Below, one piece after another: positions 17,391 through 26,474 of a stretch of DNA of 64,000 nucleotides; the first letter of the stretch is position 1, and each line of letters opens with the position of its first letter. A model generated the notes under the pieces. That model made no database searches, was not told where the DNA came from, and worked only from the letters and a program-made list of their open reading frames with translations. Location: positions 62,001 through 126,000 of the forward strand of contig CAVQCA010000076.1 in the NCBI GenBank assembly GCA_963710815.1. Reading direction: 5' to 3'. This DNA is from CAVQCA01 sp963710815. GTDB taxonomy: Bacteria; Pseudomonadota; Gammaproteobacteria; UBA9214. The translations under genes were made by a program, and so were the position numbers.

Positions 17391-17805
17391 ATCGGGCGGC
17401 AATTATCCCTTGACCGGTCTGGACTCCGTGTCGATGTCATCCACTGAACGACGGTTACTGGAACTCTATCGGCTGCTGGGGGGCAATGACCAGGAAACGT
17501 TGCTGGCCTTTGCGGAATTTCTCCGTCAGCGTGGCGCGCCTGCTACAGTTCCCGGCCCGGTCGACGCGATCGAAATACCCGATCCCGTGCCGATACCGCG
17601 ACCGGCGCGCGAGAGTGTGGTGGCCGGGCTGAAGCGCCTGTCGCAAACCTATCCCATGCTGAGCAAGACCGAGATGCTGAACGCCACCTCGGAGCTGGTG
17701 GCCCGGCATATCATGCAGGGGACGGAGCCCGCGCAGGTCATCGACCAGCTCGAGGACATATTTCGCGAGCATTACCGCAATCTCAGGGAGGGCGGGGCGC
17801 CATAG
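17380..17805 (+). CDS. Conserved small protein of unknown function
   Basis: Not recognised. If started at the ATG at 17380 it overlaps the LysR stop by 11 bases (ATGAGCACTGA) and encodes about 141 residues; a start at 17431 (MSSTERRLLEL) is also possible. No signal peptide or membrane segment is seen. The N-terminal helix LLELYRLLGGNDQETLLAFAEFL is followed by a proline-rich linker and a helical C-terminal region with acidic/basic pairs. It is translationally coupled to the regulator and ends three bases before perM. A cytoplasmic helical protein is all that can be said. Confidence 0.7.
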   Translation: MSTESGGNYPLTGLDSVSMSSTERRLLELYRLLGGNDQETLLAFAEFLRQRGAPATVPGPVDAIEIPDPVPIPRPARESVVAGLKRLSQTYPMLSKTEMLNATSELVARHIMQGTEPAQVIDQLEDIFREHYRNLREGGAP

Positions 17806-17808
17806 CCG

Positions 17809-18906
17809 ATGAATATCATACGCGACTGGTATAACCGCGCTATCTCCGACCCGCAGGTCGTTATCCTGGCCCTGCTGCTGATCGCGGGTTTTGTTGTCAT
17901 GATGACACTGGGCGAGATGCTTGCCCCGGTGATGGCCGGCGTGATCATTGCCTATCTGCTGGACGGAGTAGTGGAAAAATGCCGCCGTCTGGGCGCTCCG
18001 CGTCTCTCCGCGGTCATACTGGTCTTTCTCCTGTTCATGTCATTCCTGGTGTTCGCGCTGGTGTGGATGATGCCACGCCTGTCGGCGCAGCTCACCCAGC
18101 TGGTGCAGCAGTTACCGAGCTGGATCGCGCAGGGACAGGAAGCCCTGCAGAAACTGCCGGAGAGATACCCGGACCTGTTCACGCAGACCCAGGTGAATGA
18201 CCTGATAGCTTCCATTCGCGCCGAGATCACGACGCTGGGTCAGCACGTCCTGTCGCTGTCGGTGGCTTCGGTTGTCGGCCTGATGAGCATGATGGTCTAT
18301 ATCATCCTGGTGCCTGTGCTGGCTTTTTTCTTTCTCAAGGACAAGGATTCGATCCTCGGCTGGTTCAGCCAACGCTTGCCCCGGGAACGCCGGCTGGCAA
18401 ACCAGGTCTGGCACGACGTCAATCTGCAGGTATCGAACTATGTCCGCGGCAAGGTCTGGGAAATCTTCATTGTAGGGGTGGTGAGCTATGCGACATTCAC
18501 CATGATGGGGCTTCAATACACCCTGTTGCTGGCCACCATGGTGGGGTTGTCGGTGATCATCCCCTACGTCGGCGCCGCCGTCGTCACCGCGCCCGTGGGG
18601 CTGGTCGCCTACTTCCAGTGGGGCTGGGGCGCCGAGTTCGGCTGGGCGCTGTTCGCCTATGGCGTGATTCAGGCGCTGGATGGTCACCTGCTGGTGCCGT
18701 TGTTGTTCTCCGAGGTGGTCGACCTGCATCCCGTGGCCATCATCATCGCCATCCTGGTCTTCGGCGGGCTGTGGGGATTCTGGGGTGTCTTTTTCGCGAT
18801 ACCACTGGCGACCCTGGTGCAGGCGGTGCTGAATGCCTGGCCGATGAAATACCGGGAACAGGAAACGCCCGGTGCGGAGGCGCAGGAGAGTCAGTCCGCC
18901 GCCTGA
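17809..18906 (+). CDS. perM: AI-2E-family transporter, PerM-like permease
   Basis: Integral membrane protein of 365 residues with about seven to eight transmembrane segments. These include VVILALLLIAGFVVMM, VMAGVIIAYLL, LSAVILVFLLFMSFLVF and VVGLMSMMVYIILVPVLAFFF. The UPF0118/AI-2E exporter signature region FFFLKDKDS and the C-terminal GVIQALDGHLLVPLLFSEVVDLHPVA are visible. Family members include the AI-2 exporter TqsA and Na+/H+ antiporters; the substrate here is unknown. It converges on bcp. PerM-like genes sit next to bepA/bcp in other gammaproteobacteria. Confidence 0.88.
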   Translation: MNIIRDWYNRAISDPQVVILALLLIAGFVVMMTLGEMLAPVMAGVIIAYLLDGVVEKCRRLGAPRLSAVILVFLLFMSFLVFALVWMMPRLSAQLTQLVQQLPSWIAQGQEALQKLPERYPDLFTQTQVNDLIASIRAEITTLGQHVLSLSVASVVGLMSMMVYIILVPVLAFFFLKDKDSILGWFSQRLPRERRLANQVWHDVNLQVSNYVRGKVWEIFIVGVVSYATFTMMGLQYTLLLATMVGLSVIIPYVGAAVVTAPVGLVAYFQWGWGAEFGWALFAYGVIQALDGHLLVPLLFSEVVDLHPVAIIIAILVFGGLWGFWGVFFAIPLATLVQAVLNAWPMKYREQETPGAEAQESQSAA

Positions 18907-18925
18907 CCATCACACGGCGGCTCGA

Positions 18926-19393
18926 TTACAGATTTCTGACCGCCTCCAGCACCTCTTCCGCATGGCCCTTGACCCTGACCTTGCGCCATTCCCTGCGCAG
19001 TACGCCGCTGTCGTCTATCAGAAAGGTGCTGCGCTCTATGCCCATGACCTTGCGCCCGTACATGTTCTTTTCCCTGATGACATCGAAGAGCCGGCAGACG
19101 GTTTCGTCGGCGTCGGAGAGCAGTTCAAACGGGAATTCCTGTCTGGCCTTGAAGTTCTCGTGTGATTTAATACTGTCACGCGAAATCCCCAGTACGGCGG
19201 TATTGCGACGGCGGAACGTGGCCATGCGGTCGCGGAAGTCCTGTCCTTCCGTCGTGCAGCCCGGCGTGCTGTCCTTGGGATAGAAGTAGACAACGACATT
19301 CCTGCCCTGGTATTCCGACAGGGTAACGGTCTGGTCTCCGGTGGCCGGCAGGCTGAAATCAGGGACTTTCCTGCCGATCGATACCTTGCCCAT
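18926..19393 (-). CDS. bcp: Thioredoxin-dependent peroxiredoxin, Bcp/PrxQ family
   Basis: 155-residue thiol peroxidase reducing hydroperoxides. The peroxidatic cysteine lies in FYPKDSTPGCTTEGQDFRD. E. coli Bcp has a resolving cysteine five residues later; here that position is Gln, so this is a 1-Cys type needing an external thiol. The rest of the fold (VLGISRDSIKSHENFKARQE, FPFELLSDADETVCRLFDV) is standard. It follows gcvR by 18 bases on the same strand, a conserved pair. Confidence 0.92.
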   Translation of the reverse strand: MGKVSIGRKVPDFSLPATGDQTVTLSEYQGRNVVVYFYPKDSTPGCTTEGQDFRDRMATFRRRNTAVLGISRDSIKSHENFKARQEFPFELLSDADETVCRLFDVIREKNMYGRKVMGIERSTFLIDDSGVLRREWRKVRVKGHAEEVLEAVRNL

Positions 19394-19411
19394 GGCGCTG
19401 AAACTCCTGCC

Positions 19412-19960
19412 TCAACCCTTGATCGGTTCCATGACGGCATCGAGGTTCATCTGGTCACAAAAATCCATGAATTCATCCCGCAGCATGGCGATCTGCAGGG
19501 TGGCGGGGATATCCACCGTCAGGTGCACCGAGAACATGGGCGTGCCGGTATGTGCGGCGGCATAGCCGGATGTGATCATTTCCTGGATGTTGATCTGGCG
19601 CTTGGCAAAGAAGCTGGCCAGGTTGTGGACGATGCCCGGCTGATCCAGTGCGACCACGTCAACCCCGTAGGGGAGAAGGTCCTTGCGGCTGTCCTTCTGC
19701 ACCGTACGGCGGGCGGTGATGGTCAGTCCGAGCCGTTCCTCGAGGACTGCAAGCTGGTTTTCCAGCTTGGCGATGTTGTTCCAGTTGCCGTCGACCAGCA
19801 GCAGAATGGCGAAATCGCCCCCCAGGACGGTCATGCGGCTGTCGACGATATTGCAGCCGCAGGTCAGGACACAGCGTGAAAGTTCATCAATGATGCCGGG
19901 CTGGTCTTCACCCAGGGCGGAGAGGACCAGCTGACTTTTTGCCGAAGAGTGTTTGCTCAT
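19412..19960 (-). CDS. gcvR: Glycine cleavage system transcriptional repressor GcvR-like ACT protein
   Basis: 182 residues with two ACT domains: one in SKSQLVLSALGEDQPGIIDEL and SRMTVLGGDFAILLLVDG, the other in LDQPGIVHNLASFFAKRQINIQEM. In E. coli GcvR binds GcvA and glycine to repress gcvTHP; it does not bind DNA itself. Synteny with bcp, dapA and bamC supports the name. It diverges from dapA over about 150 bases, which must hold both promoters. Confidence 0.88.
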   Translation of the reverse strand: MSKHSSAKSQLVLSALGEDQPGIIDELSRCVLTCGCNIVDSRMTVLGGDFAILLLVDGNWNNIAKLENQLAVLEERLGLTITARRTVQKDSRKDLLPYGVDVVALDQPGIVHNLASFFAKRQINIQEMITSGYAAAHTGTPMFSVHLTVDIPATLQIAMLRDEFMDFCDQMNLDAVMEPIKG

Positions 19961-20111
19961 GTGTCTGTGTGGTGCGGATGGAAGCCGGGTTTTCGAGAGT
20001 CTAGCATCTTTACCGGCCCGGGTGCCTGCTCGCCGGGTATATGGTCTCCTTGTCAGTCAGGGGTAGCGCCAGTACCATGTCCGTCTCGAACCGGTTCAGG
20101 AGTTCAGGTAC

Positions 20112-20990
20112 ATGTTTCACGGCAGTATGGTGGCGCTGGTAACCCCGATGTTCGGAGATGGCTCCGTCGATGAAGACAGTCTGCAGCGACTGATCGATTT
20201 CCATGCAGAGAACCACACGGATGCGATCGTCTCGGTTGGCACGACCGGCGAATCCGCGACCCTGGATGAGGGGGAGCACTGCCATGTAATGCGCCGGACG
20301 GTCGAGATGGCGGCGGGCCGCATACCCGTGATTGCCGGAACCGGCGCCAACTCCACGCGCGAGGCGATCATCCTGACCCGTTGCGCCATGGAAGCCGGCG
20401 TTGAAGCCTGCCTGCTGGTTACGCCGTATTACAACAAGCCGACCCAGGAAGGACTTTATCTGCATTTCCGGGCGGTAGCCGAAGCCGTCCCGGTGCCCCT
20501 GATTCTGTACAATGTCCCCTCCCGCACGGCCTGCGACATGTTGCCGGAGACGGTTGAACGCCTGTCCACGATTTCCAACGTCGTCGGCATCAAGGAGGCC
20601 ACAGGAAACATGGACCGGGCGCGCGAGATCATGGACCGGTGCGGCGACCGCCTGGATGTCTACAGCGGAGACGACGCGACGGCCATGGAACTGATGTTAT
20701 CGGGCGGCAAGGGCAATATCTCGGTGACCGCCAACGTGGCGCCGGCCGATATGCATGATCTGTGCGTTGCCGCGCTGGCGGGCGACCGCGCGCGCGCGGA
20801 GTCGATCAACCGGCGGCTGGAATCGCTGAACCGCGCACTTTTCGTGCAGTCGAATCCCATACCGGTCAAGTGGGCTCTCCACGAGATGGGAATGATTCCC
20901 CCCGGCATACGCCTGCCGATGACGCCACTCGCGGGAGAGTTTCATGAAACCGTCCGGCAGGCGTTGCGGCAGGCCGGCGTCCTCAGCTGA
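20112..20990 (+). CDS. dapA: 4-hydroxy-tetrahydrodipicolinate synthase
   Basis: First committed enzyme of lysine/diaminopimelate synthesis; condenses pyruvate with aspartate semialdehyde. 292 residues, normal. The substrate loop VGTTGESATLDEGEH, the catalytic tyrosine in LILYNVPSRT and the Schiff-base lysine in VVGIKEATGNM are all present. It is followed 11 bases later by bamC, the order seen in E. coli and Pseudomonas. Confidence 0.97.
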   Translation: MFHGSMVALVTPMFGDGSVDEDSLQRLIDFHAENHTDAIVSVGTTGESATLDEGEHCHVMRRTVEMAAGRIPVIAGTGANSTREAIILTRCAMEAGVEACLLVTPYYNKPTQEGLYLHFRAVAEAVPVPLILYNVPSRTACDMLPETVERLSTISNVVGIKEATGNMDRAREIMDRCGDRLDVYSGDDATAMELMLSGGKGNISVTANVAPADMHDLCVAALAGDRARAESINRRLESLNRALFVQSNPIPVKWALHEMGMIPPGIRLPMTPLAGEFHETVRQALRQAGVLS

Positions 20991-21001
20991 CAGGGAACCC
21001 G

Positions 21002-22123
21002 ATGAAGCAAACGAGTCTGATGATCAAGGTTGTCGTTACCGCCCTGGCAGTGTTGATGCTGGCGACGGCCTGCAGCGTTCTGAACACGGTGGCGCCTGGC
21101 AGGAAGGTCGATTACAAAAAGAGTCAGACGACTGCGCCACTGGAGGTTCCGCCGGATCTCACCTCGACATCCATCAACGAGGCCCCGGACCTGCTCAACG
21201 CGCCCGGCGGGACGAGCTACTCCGAAATCAGCAAGACCGTGCCGGACACCGGCAGATCCACCGTATTGCCGCAGAATGCCGGTATACATGTGGAACGCGA
21301 CGGTAACCAGGAGTGGCTGCTCATCGATGCCGATCCCGCAGAGGTGTGGCCCAAGATGCGGGATTTCTGGATGCAGCAGGGTTTCCTGATCAAGATGGAG
21401 GACCCCCGTCTCGGCATTCTTGAAACCGGCTGGTCGGAGAACCGGGCGGATATACCCTCGGGCTTTATTCGCAACACGCTGGGCAAGGTCATGGATTTTG
21501 CCTACTCGGCGGCCACCCGCGACCAGTACCGGGTGCGCCTCGAGCATGGTACCACCCCCGGTACGACTGAACTGTACCTGACACAACGCGGCATGGAGGA
21601 AGTGGTCACGGGCACGCCGGGTGAAGGCAGCACAATGTGGAAGCCACGTCCCTCCGATCCGGAACTTGAAGCGGAGATGCTGAAGCGACTCATGGTCTTC
21701 ATGGGCGTCGAGGAGCAAAAGGCGAAGACCATGCTGGCGGCCAAGCCAAAGCAGCCGAGTCGCGCCGAACTGGTCTCGGACAGCAAAGGCATCATGCTGA
21801 TAGACAAGGAGGATTTCTCCCGCTCCTGGAGGCGTACCGGCGTGGCGCTGGACCGTATAGGCTTCGCGGTGGAGGATCGTAACCGTGAGAAAGGCATCTA
21901 TTTCGTGCGTTATAACGATCCCCTGGCGGATGACGACAAGAAGGGATGGCTCTCCAGTCTGGCCTTCTGGTCTTCCAGTAAGAAGGAATCGAAACAGTAT
22001 CAGATCGCCCTGCTTGCCCAGGGGGCGCAGACGCAGATCATCGTCAACGACAATGACGGCAAGCGGGAAAACTCGAGTACCGCAAAACGCATCCTCAACC
22101 TGCTGGAGGAGCAGCTGCGCTAG
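21002..22123 (+). CDS. bamC: Outer-membrane protein assembly factor BamC
   Basis: Lipoprotein subunit of the BAM complex that folds outer-membrane proteins. 373 residues. A lipobox (MLATAC) is followed by the unstructured BamC leader containing VDYKKSQTTAPLEVPPDLT, the segment that binds BamD. Two helix-grip domains follow (GNQEWLLIDADPAEVWPKMRDF and WRRTGVALDRIGFAVEDRNREKG). It overlaps nothing and forms a probable operon with dapA. The usual next gene, purC, is replaced by purL. Confidence 0.93.
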   Translation: MKQTSLMIKVVVTALAVLMLATACSVLNTVAPGRKVDYKKSQTTAPLEVPPDLTSTSINEAPDLLNAPGGTSYSEISKTVPDTGRSTVLPQNAGIHVERDGNQEWLLIDADPAEVWPKMRDFWMQQGFLIKMEDPRLGILETGWSENRADIPSGFIRNTLGKVMDFAYSAATRDQYRVRLEHGTTPGTTELYLTQRGMEEVVTGTPGEGSTMWKPRPSDPELEAEMLKRLMVFMGVEEQKAKTMLAAKPKQPSRAELVSDSKGIMLIDKEDFSRSWRRTGVALDRIGFAVEDRNREKGIYFVRYNDPLADDDKKGWLSSLAFWSSSKKESKQYQIALLAQGAQTQIIVNDNDGKRENSSTAKRILNLLEEQLR

Positions 22124-22186
22124 GAGCCCGTCAGGTCCATCCAGTATGATTCCCTGATTTGATTTCCGACGAATTCCGGAGTCCTG

Positions 22187-25100
22187 ATGCTACAGTTGCG
22201 CGGCGGTCCCGCATTGTCAGAGTTTCGCAGGCACAAACTGCTCCAGCAGTTAGTACGGCATTTGCCGGGCCTGATTCGTCTGGATGCCATTTACCTGCAC
22301 ATCGCCGAACTCGAAGAGCGGCTGACACAGGATGAGCAGGCGATACTGGAGCGGCTGCTGACTTACGGGCCGTTACACCGGAATGAGGACATCGGCGGTT
22401 TCCCACTGATCGTCGTGCCGCGCCCGGGGACGATATCACCCTGGTCCAGCAAAGCGACCGACATCATTCACAACTGCGGCCTCGGCAAGGTGCGCCGCGT
22501 GGAGCGGGGCATTGTCTATACCCTCGAGACGGAAACCGGCAGTCCACCTGACGCCGCACAGCAGGAGAAGATCCTGCCGCTGCTCCATGACCGCATGACC
22601 GAGGCGGTTTTGTTCGACCACCATGATACCGATGTCCTGTTCCGGCATGCCGAACCTGCCGCCTGTGAGTACGTCGATCTCCTGGCCGGCGGGCGTGAGG
22701 CACTGGAGGCGGCCAATCGAGATCTGGGTCTGGCCCTGTCCGATGACGAAATCGATTACCTGACGGAAAGCTTCACCCTGCTCGGCCGCAATCCCGTCGA
22801 CATCGAGCTCATGATGTTCGCACAGGCCAATTCGGAGCATTGCCGGCACAAGATATTCAACGCCAGCTGGAAAATCGATGGCCGGATGCAGGACCAGAGC
22901 CTGTTTTCCATGATCCGCGCCTCCCATGAGGCCAGCCCCTCGGGCATTCTCTCGGCCTACAGCGACAATGCCGCGGTGATGGAAGGCTTCGAGGCGAGGC
23001 GGTTTTTCGCTGACCCGCACACCCGGCTGTATGCCCCTCACGCGGAGCCGGCCCATCTGGTGATGAAGGTCGAGACGCACAATCACCCCACCGCGATCTC
23101 TCCGTTCCCGGGAGCGGCAACCGGTTCCGGGGGGGAGATCCGCGATGAAGGCGCCACCGGGCGGGGCGCAAAACCCAAGGCCGGGTTGTGCGGCTTCTCG
23201 GTCTCCAATCTGCGCATCCCGGGATACGAACAGCCGTGGGAGATCGACCACGGCCGGCCGGCGCGCATCGTCTCGGCGCTGGATATCATGATTGAAGGCC
23301 CGCTGGGGGCTGCCGCCTTCAACAATGAATTCGGTCGCCCGAACCTGTGCGGCTACTTCCGGACATTCGAAGAGGAGGTCCCGGGTCCGCACGGGAAGGA
23401 GCTGCGCGCCTACCACAAGCCCATCATGCTGGCGGGCGGTCTTGGCATGATACGCAACATGCATGTCCGCAAGGGCATCATCCCGGCCGGTGCGCCCATC
23501 GTCGTGCTGGGCGGGCCCGCGATGCTGATCGGGCTGGGCGGCGGCGCCGCCTCCTCGATGTCGAGCGGCGCCAGCGCCGAGGACCTGGATTTTGCTTCCG
23601 TGCAGCGCGGCAACCCGGAAATGCAGCGTCGGGCGCAGGAGGTCATCGACGCCTGCTGGGCGATGGGGGAGTCCAACCCCATCCTCTCGATCCATGACGT
23701 CGGCGCCGGGGGATTGTCAAACGCCGTGCCCGAACTGGTCAACGACAGCGGGCTGGGCGGCCGCTTCGAGCTGCGCGCGATCCCCAATGACGACCCCGGG
23801 ATGTCGCCCATGCAGGTATGGTGCAACGAATCGCAGGAACGCTATGTGCTGGCGATCGACAGCGCCCGACTGGCGGAATTTCAGGCGCTTTGCGAACGGG
23901 AGCGCTGTCCCTGCGCCGTGCTCGGCGAGGCGACCGACGACACGCGGCTGGTGGTGGGGGATGGCTATTTCGACAACACTCCCATCGACCTGCCCATGGG
24001 CCTGCTGCTGGGCAAACCACCGAAAATGCTGCGCGATGTGCGCCACCAGCCATTCGGGAAACCGGAGTTCCCGCTCCGGGGCATCGATGTCAGGGAGGCG
24101 GCCGGCCGGGTTCTGCGCCTGCCGGCGGTGGCCAGCAAGACCTTTCTCATCACCATCGGCGATCGCAGCGTCGGCGGGCTGGTGAGCCGCGACCAGATGG
24201 TCGGTCCCTGGCAAACGCCGGTCGCCGACGCCGCGGTGACGGTTTCCGATTACGCGGGCTATACCGGCGAGGCCATGGCCATGGGGGAGCGCACGCCCAT
24301 CGCGCTGGTGCATGGTCCCGCCTCCGGCCGCATGGCGGTCGGCGAGGCGATCACCAACATCGCCGCCTGCCGCATCGATCACCTCGGCAAAGTCTGCCTG
24401 TCGGCAAACTGGATGGCCGCGGCCGGGCATCCCGGTGAGGATGCCATGCTGTATGAAACGGTGAAGGCGGTCGGCCAGGAGTTGTGCCCGGCGCTGGGGA
24501 TCGCCATCCCCGTCGGCAAGGACTCCCTGTCCATGAAGACCGTGTGGAGGCAGGACGGCACCGGGCGGGCAGCCGCGGCGCCGCTGTCGCTGATTGTTTC
24601 CGCGTTTGCGCCGGTCCGTGACGTGCGCCGCACGCTGACACCGCAGCTGCGCACCGACCTGGACGACTCCGACCTGATCCTGATCGATCTGGGCAAGGGA
24701 AAGAACCGTCTGGCCGGCTCGGCGCTTGCCCAGGTCTACCGGCAGGTGGGTCATCATCCGCCGGATCTGGATGACCCGGGCGCGCTGAAGGCCTTCTTCG
24801 CCGTCATCCAGGAACTGAACGCGGCGGGTCAGCTGCTGGCCTACCATGACCGTGCCGATGGCGGGCTGTTCGCCTGCCTGTGTGAAATGGCCTTCGCGGG
24901 GCGCTGCGGCGTTTCCATCGCGCTGGATGACCTGGGTGTCGAGCCGCTGGCCGCCCTGTTTGCCGAGGAACTGGGTGCCGTGATCCAGGTGCGGCATACC
25001 GATACGGACGGCGTGCTCGAGGCGCTGCATGAGACCGGGCTGGGCCGTTACAGCCATGTCATCGGCACGCTCAACGATTCGGACCAGGTCATCTTTACCT

Positions 25101-26086
25101 ATGACACGCTGTCTGTCTTCTCCGACAGGCGCGTCAACCTGCAGCGCATCTGGTCCGAGACAAGTTTCCGGCTGCAGGCCCTGCGGGATAATTCCGAGTG
25201 TGCGCAGGAGGAGTTCGATGCGCTGCTGGATGTCGCGGAGCTCGGCATTCAGTGCCGGACCACGTTCGATATCAACGAGGATGTCGCGGCTCCGTATATC
25301 GTCCAGGGCCTGCGCCCGCGCATCGCCGTATTCCGGGAGCAGGGAGTGAACGGCCAGGTCGAAATGGCGGCGGCCTTTCACCGCGCCGGATTCGCCCCGG
25401 TGGATGTGCACATGAGCGACCTGCTCTCTGGGCGCGCCACCCTGGGGGATTTCACGGGCCTGGCGGCGTGCGGCGGGTTTTCCTATGGCGATGTCCTGGG
25501 CGCCGGGCAGGGGTGGGCAAAATCCATTCTGTTTCACACGGAATTGCGCGACATGTTCGCCGCTTTTTTTGCGCGCCCGGATACCTTTACCCTCGGCGTG
25601 TGCAACGGCTGCCAGATGCTCTCCGGTCTGGGGGAGCTGATACCCGGCGCCGGCGTGTGGCCACGTTTTGTGCGCAACCGCTCGGAACAGTTCGAGGCGC
25701 GGTTCTCGCAGGTCGAGATTCTCGACTCGCCCTCCGTGTTTTTCTCAGGTATGGCGGGCTCGGTGATGCCGATTGCCGTTGCCCACGGGGAAGGGCGCGC
25801 GGAGTTTGGCGGCAACGCAACGGCGCGGCGGGCGCTGGACAGCGGACTGGTCGCGGTCCGCTTCGTCGACGGTCATGGCCGGGTGGCCGAAAAATATCCC
25901 GACAACCCCAACGGTTCACCACTGGGCATCGCCGGTCTGACCACGGCCGACGGTCGCGTCACCATCATGATGCCGCACCCCGAACGGGTCTTCCGTACGG
26001 TGCAGAACTCCTGGCATCCGGACGAATGGGGCGAGGACGGTCCCTGGATGCGTATGTTCCGAAACGCGCGTGTCCGGGTCGGGTAG
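22187..26086 (+). CDS. purL: Phosphoribosylformylglycinamidine synthase
   Basis: Large single-chain FGAM synthase of purine synthesis (FGAR + glutamine + ATP to FGAM). 1299 residues, the usual gammaproteobacterial size. An N-terminal PurS-like domain is followed by two AIR-synthase-like halves (KVETHNHPTAISPFPGAATG, GGGAASSMSSG, PVGKDSLSMKT). The C-terminal glutaminase has its nucleophile in GVCNGCQMLSGL and the His/Glu end MMPHPERVFR. A GGAG site precedes the ATG at 22187. Several very long open frames antisense to it are GC-bias shadows. Confidence 0.98.
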   Translation: MLQLRGGPALSEFRRHKLLQQLVRHLPGLIRLDAIYLHIAELEERLTQDEQAILERLLTYGPLHRNEDIGGFPLIVVPRPGTISPWSSKATDIIHNCGLGKVRRVERGIVYTLETETGSPPDAAQQEKILPLLHDRMTEAVLFDHHDTDVLFRHAEPAACEYVDLLAGGREALEAANRDLGLALSDDEIDYLTESFTLLGRNPVDIELMMFAQANSEHCRHKIFNASWKIDGRMQDQSLFSMIRASHEASPSGILSAYSDNAAVMEGFEARRFFADPHTRLYAPHAEPAHLVMKVETHNHPTAISPFPGAATGSGGEIRDEGATGRGAKPKAGLCGFSVSNLRIPGYEQPWEIDHGRPARIVSALDIMIEGPLGAAAFNNEFGRPNLCGYFRTFEEEVPGPHGKELRAYHKPIMLAGGLGMIRNMHVRKGIIPAGAPIVVLGGPAMLIGLGGGAASSMSSGASAEDLDFASVQRGNPEMQRRAQEVIDACWAMGESNPILSIHDVGAGGLSNAVPELVNDSGLGGRFELRAIPNDDPGMSPMQVWCNESQERYVLAIDSARLAEFQALCERERCPCAVLGEATDDTRLVVGDGYFDNTPIDLPMGLLLGKPPKMLRDVRHQPFGKPEFPLRGIDVREAAGRVLRLPAVASKTFLITIGDRSVGGLVSRDQMVGPWQTPVADAAVTVSDYAGYTGEAMAMGERTPIALVHGPASGRMAVGEAITNIAACRIDHLGKVCLSANWMAAAGHPGEDAMLYETVKAVGQELCPALGIAIPVGKDSLSMKTVWRQDGTGRAAAAPLSLIVSAFAPVRDVRRTLTPQLRTDLDDSDLILIDLGKGKNRLAGSALAQVYRQVGHHPPDLDDPGALKAFFAVIQELNAAGQLLAYHDRADGGLFACLCEMAFAGRCGVSIALDDLGVEPLAALFAEELGAVIQVRHTDTDGVLEALHETGLGRYSHVIGTLNDSDQVIFTYDTLSVFSDRRVNLQRIWSETSFRLQALRDNSECAQEEFDALLDVAELGIQCRTTFDINEDVAAPYIVQGLRPRIAVFREQGVNGQVEMAAAFHRAGFAPVDVHMSDLLSGRATLGDFTGLAACGGFSYGDVLGAGQGWAKSILFHTELRDMFAAFFARPDTFTLGVCNGCQMLSGLGELIPGAGVWPRFVRNRSEQFEARFSQVEILDSPSVFFSGMAGSVMPIAVAHGEGRAEFGGNATARRALDSGLVAVRFVDGHGRVAEKYPDNPNGSPLGIAGLTTADGRVTIMMPHPERVFRTVQNSWHPDEWGEDGPWMRMFRNARVRVG

Positions 26087-26205
26087 CGGCCAATCCGGAC
26101 AGGGATGACGGGCGCCGCGCCAGGCACGCGCCCCTTGTGTCGGTTGTGAACTTTCCGGTACGCAGCGCCGTGTCGTATCGACAGGCGCGGCAGGCGGCGA
26201 TGCGA

Positions 26206-26319
26206 CTACTTTTCCAGGAACGGCAGGGGGACGCCCATGACGACCATGGACACGACGGCCACGATGGCGATGACGGCGATGGCGAGTGCAACAACCATGT
26301 GGCGTTCATATGAAAACAT
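26206..26319 (-). CDS. 37-residue single-span membrane peptide
   Basis: A short frame in the gap between purL and the CBS gene. The ATG at 26319 has GGAG eight bases upstream (GGAGTAAGCAACATG). The product is MFSYERHMVV followed by an uninterrupted hydrophobic run of Ala/Val/Ile/Met to VPLPFLEK, with a charged end and a TAG stop. One transmembrane helix spans roughly residues 9-30. It is on the same strand as, and about 155 bases downstream of, the CBS-domain gene, so it could be the last gene of the DUF1538 module. There is no family match from memory. Ribosome site, start and clean hydropathy support a real gene; conservation is untested. Confidence 0.5.
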   Translation of the reverse strand: MFSYERHMVVALAIAVIAIVAVVSMVVMGVPLPFLEK

Positions 26320-26474
26320 GTTGCTTACTCCCTGGATTGGTCAGCAGGATGTGGAAACCGCGGAAATGATAACGGAAAAAGCCCGCCGGCAACCACCATC
26401 CCGGCAAGAAACCAAGTGATTATTGTAGCACCATCCACCGCAGGCATGGTTCCAGCCGGCGTTTGCCGGCGCAT

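Noticed and set aside
23717..25537. 606-codon open frame antisense to purL
   Set aside because: It is fully inside purL on the opposite strand, with arginine/glutamine-rich translation and no motif. High GC removes stop codons by chance.
26237..26419. Plus-strand frame rich in Met/Thr/Ala between purL and the CBS gene
   Set aside because: Low-complexity reading antisense to the better supported 37-residue membrane peptide.
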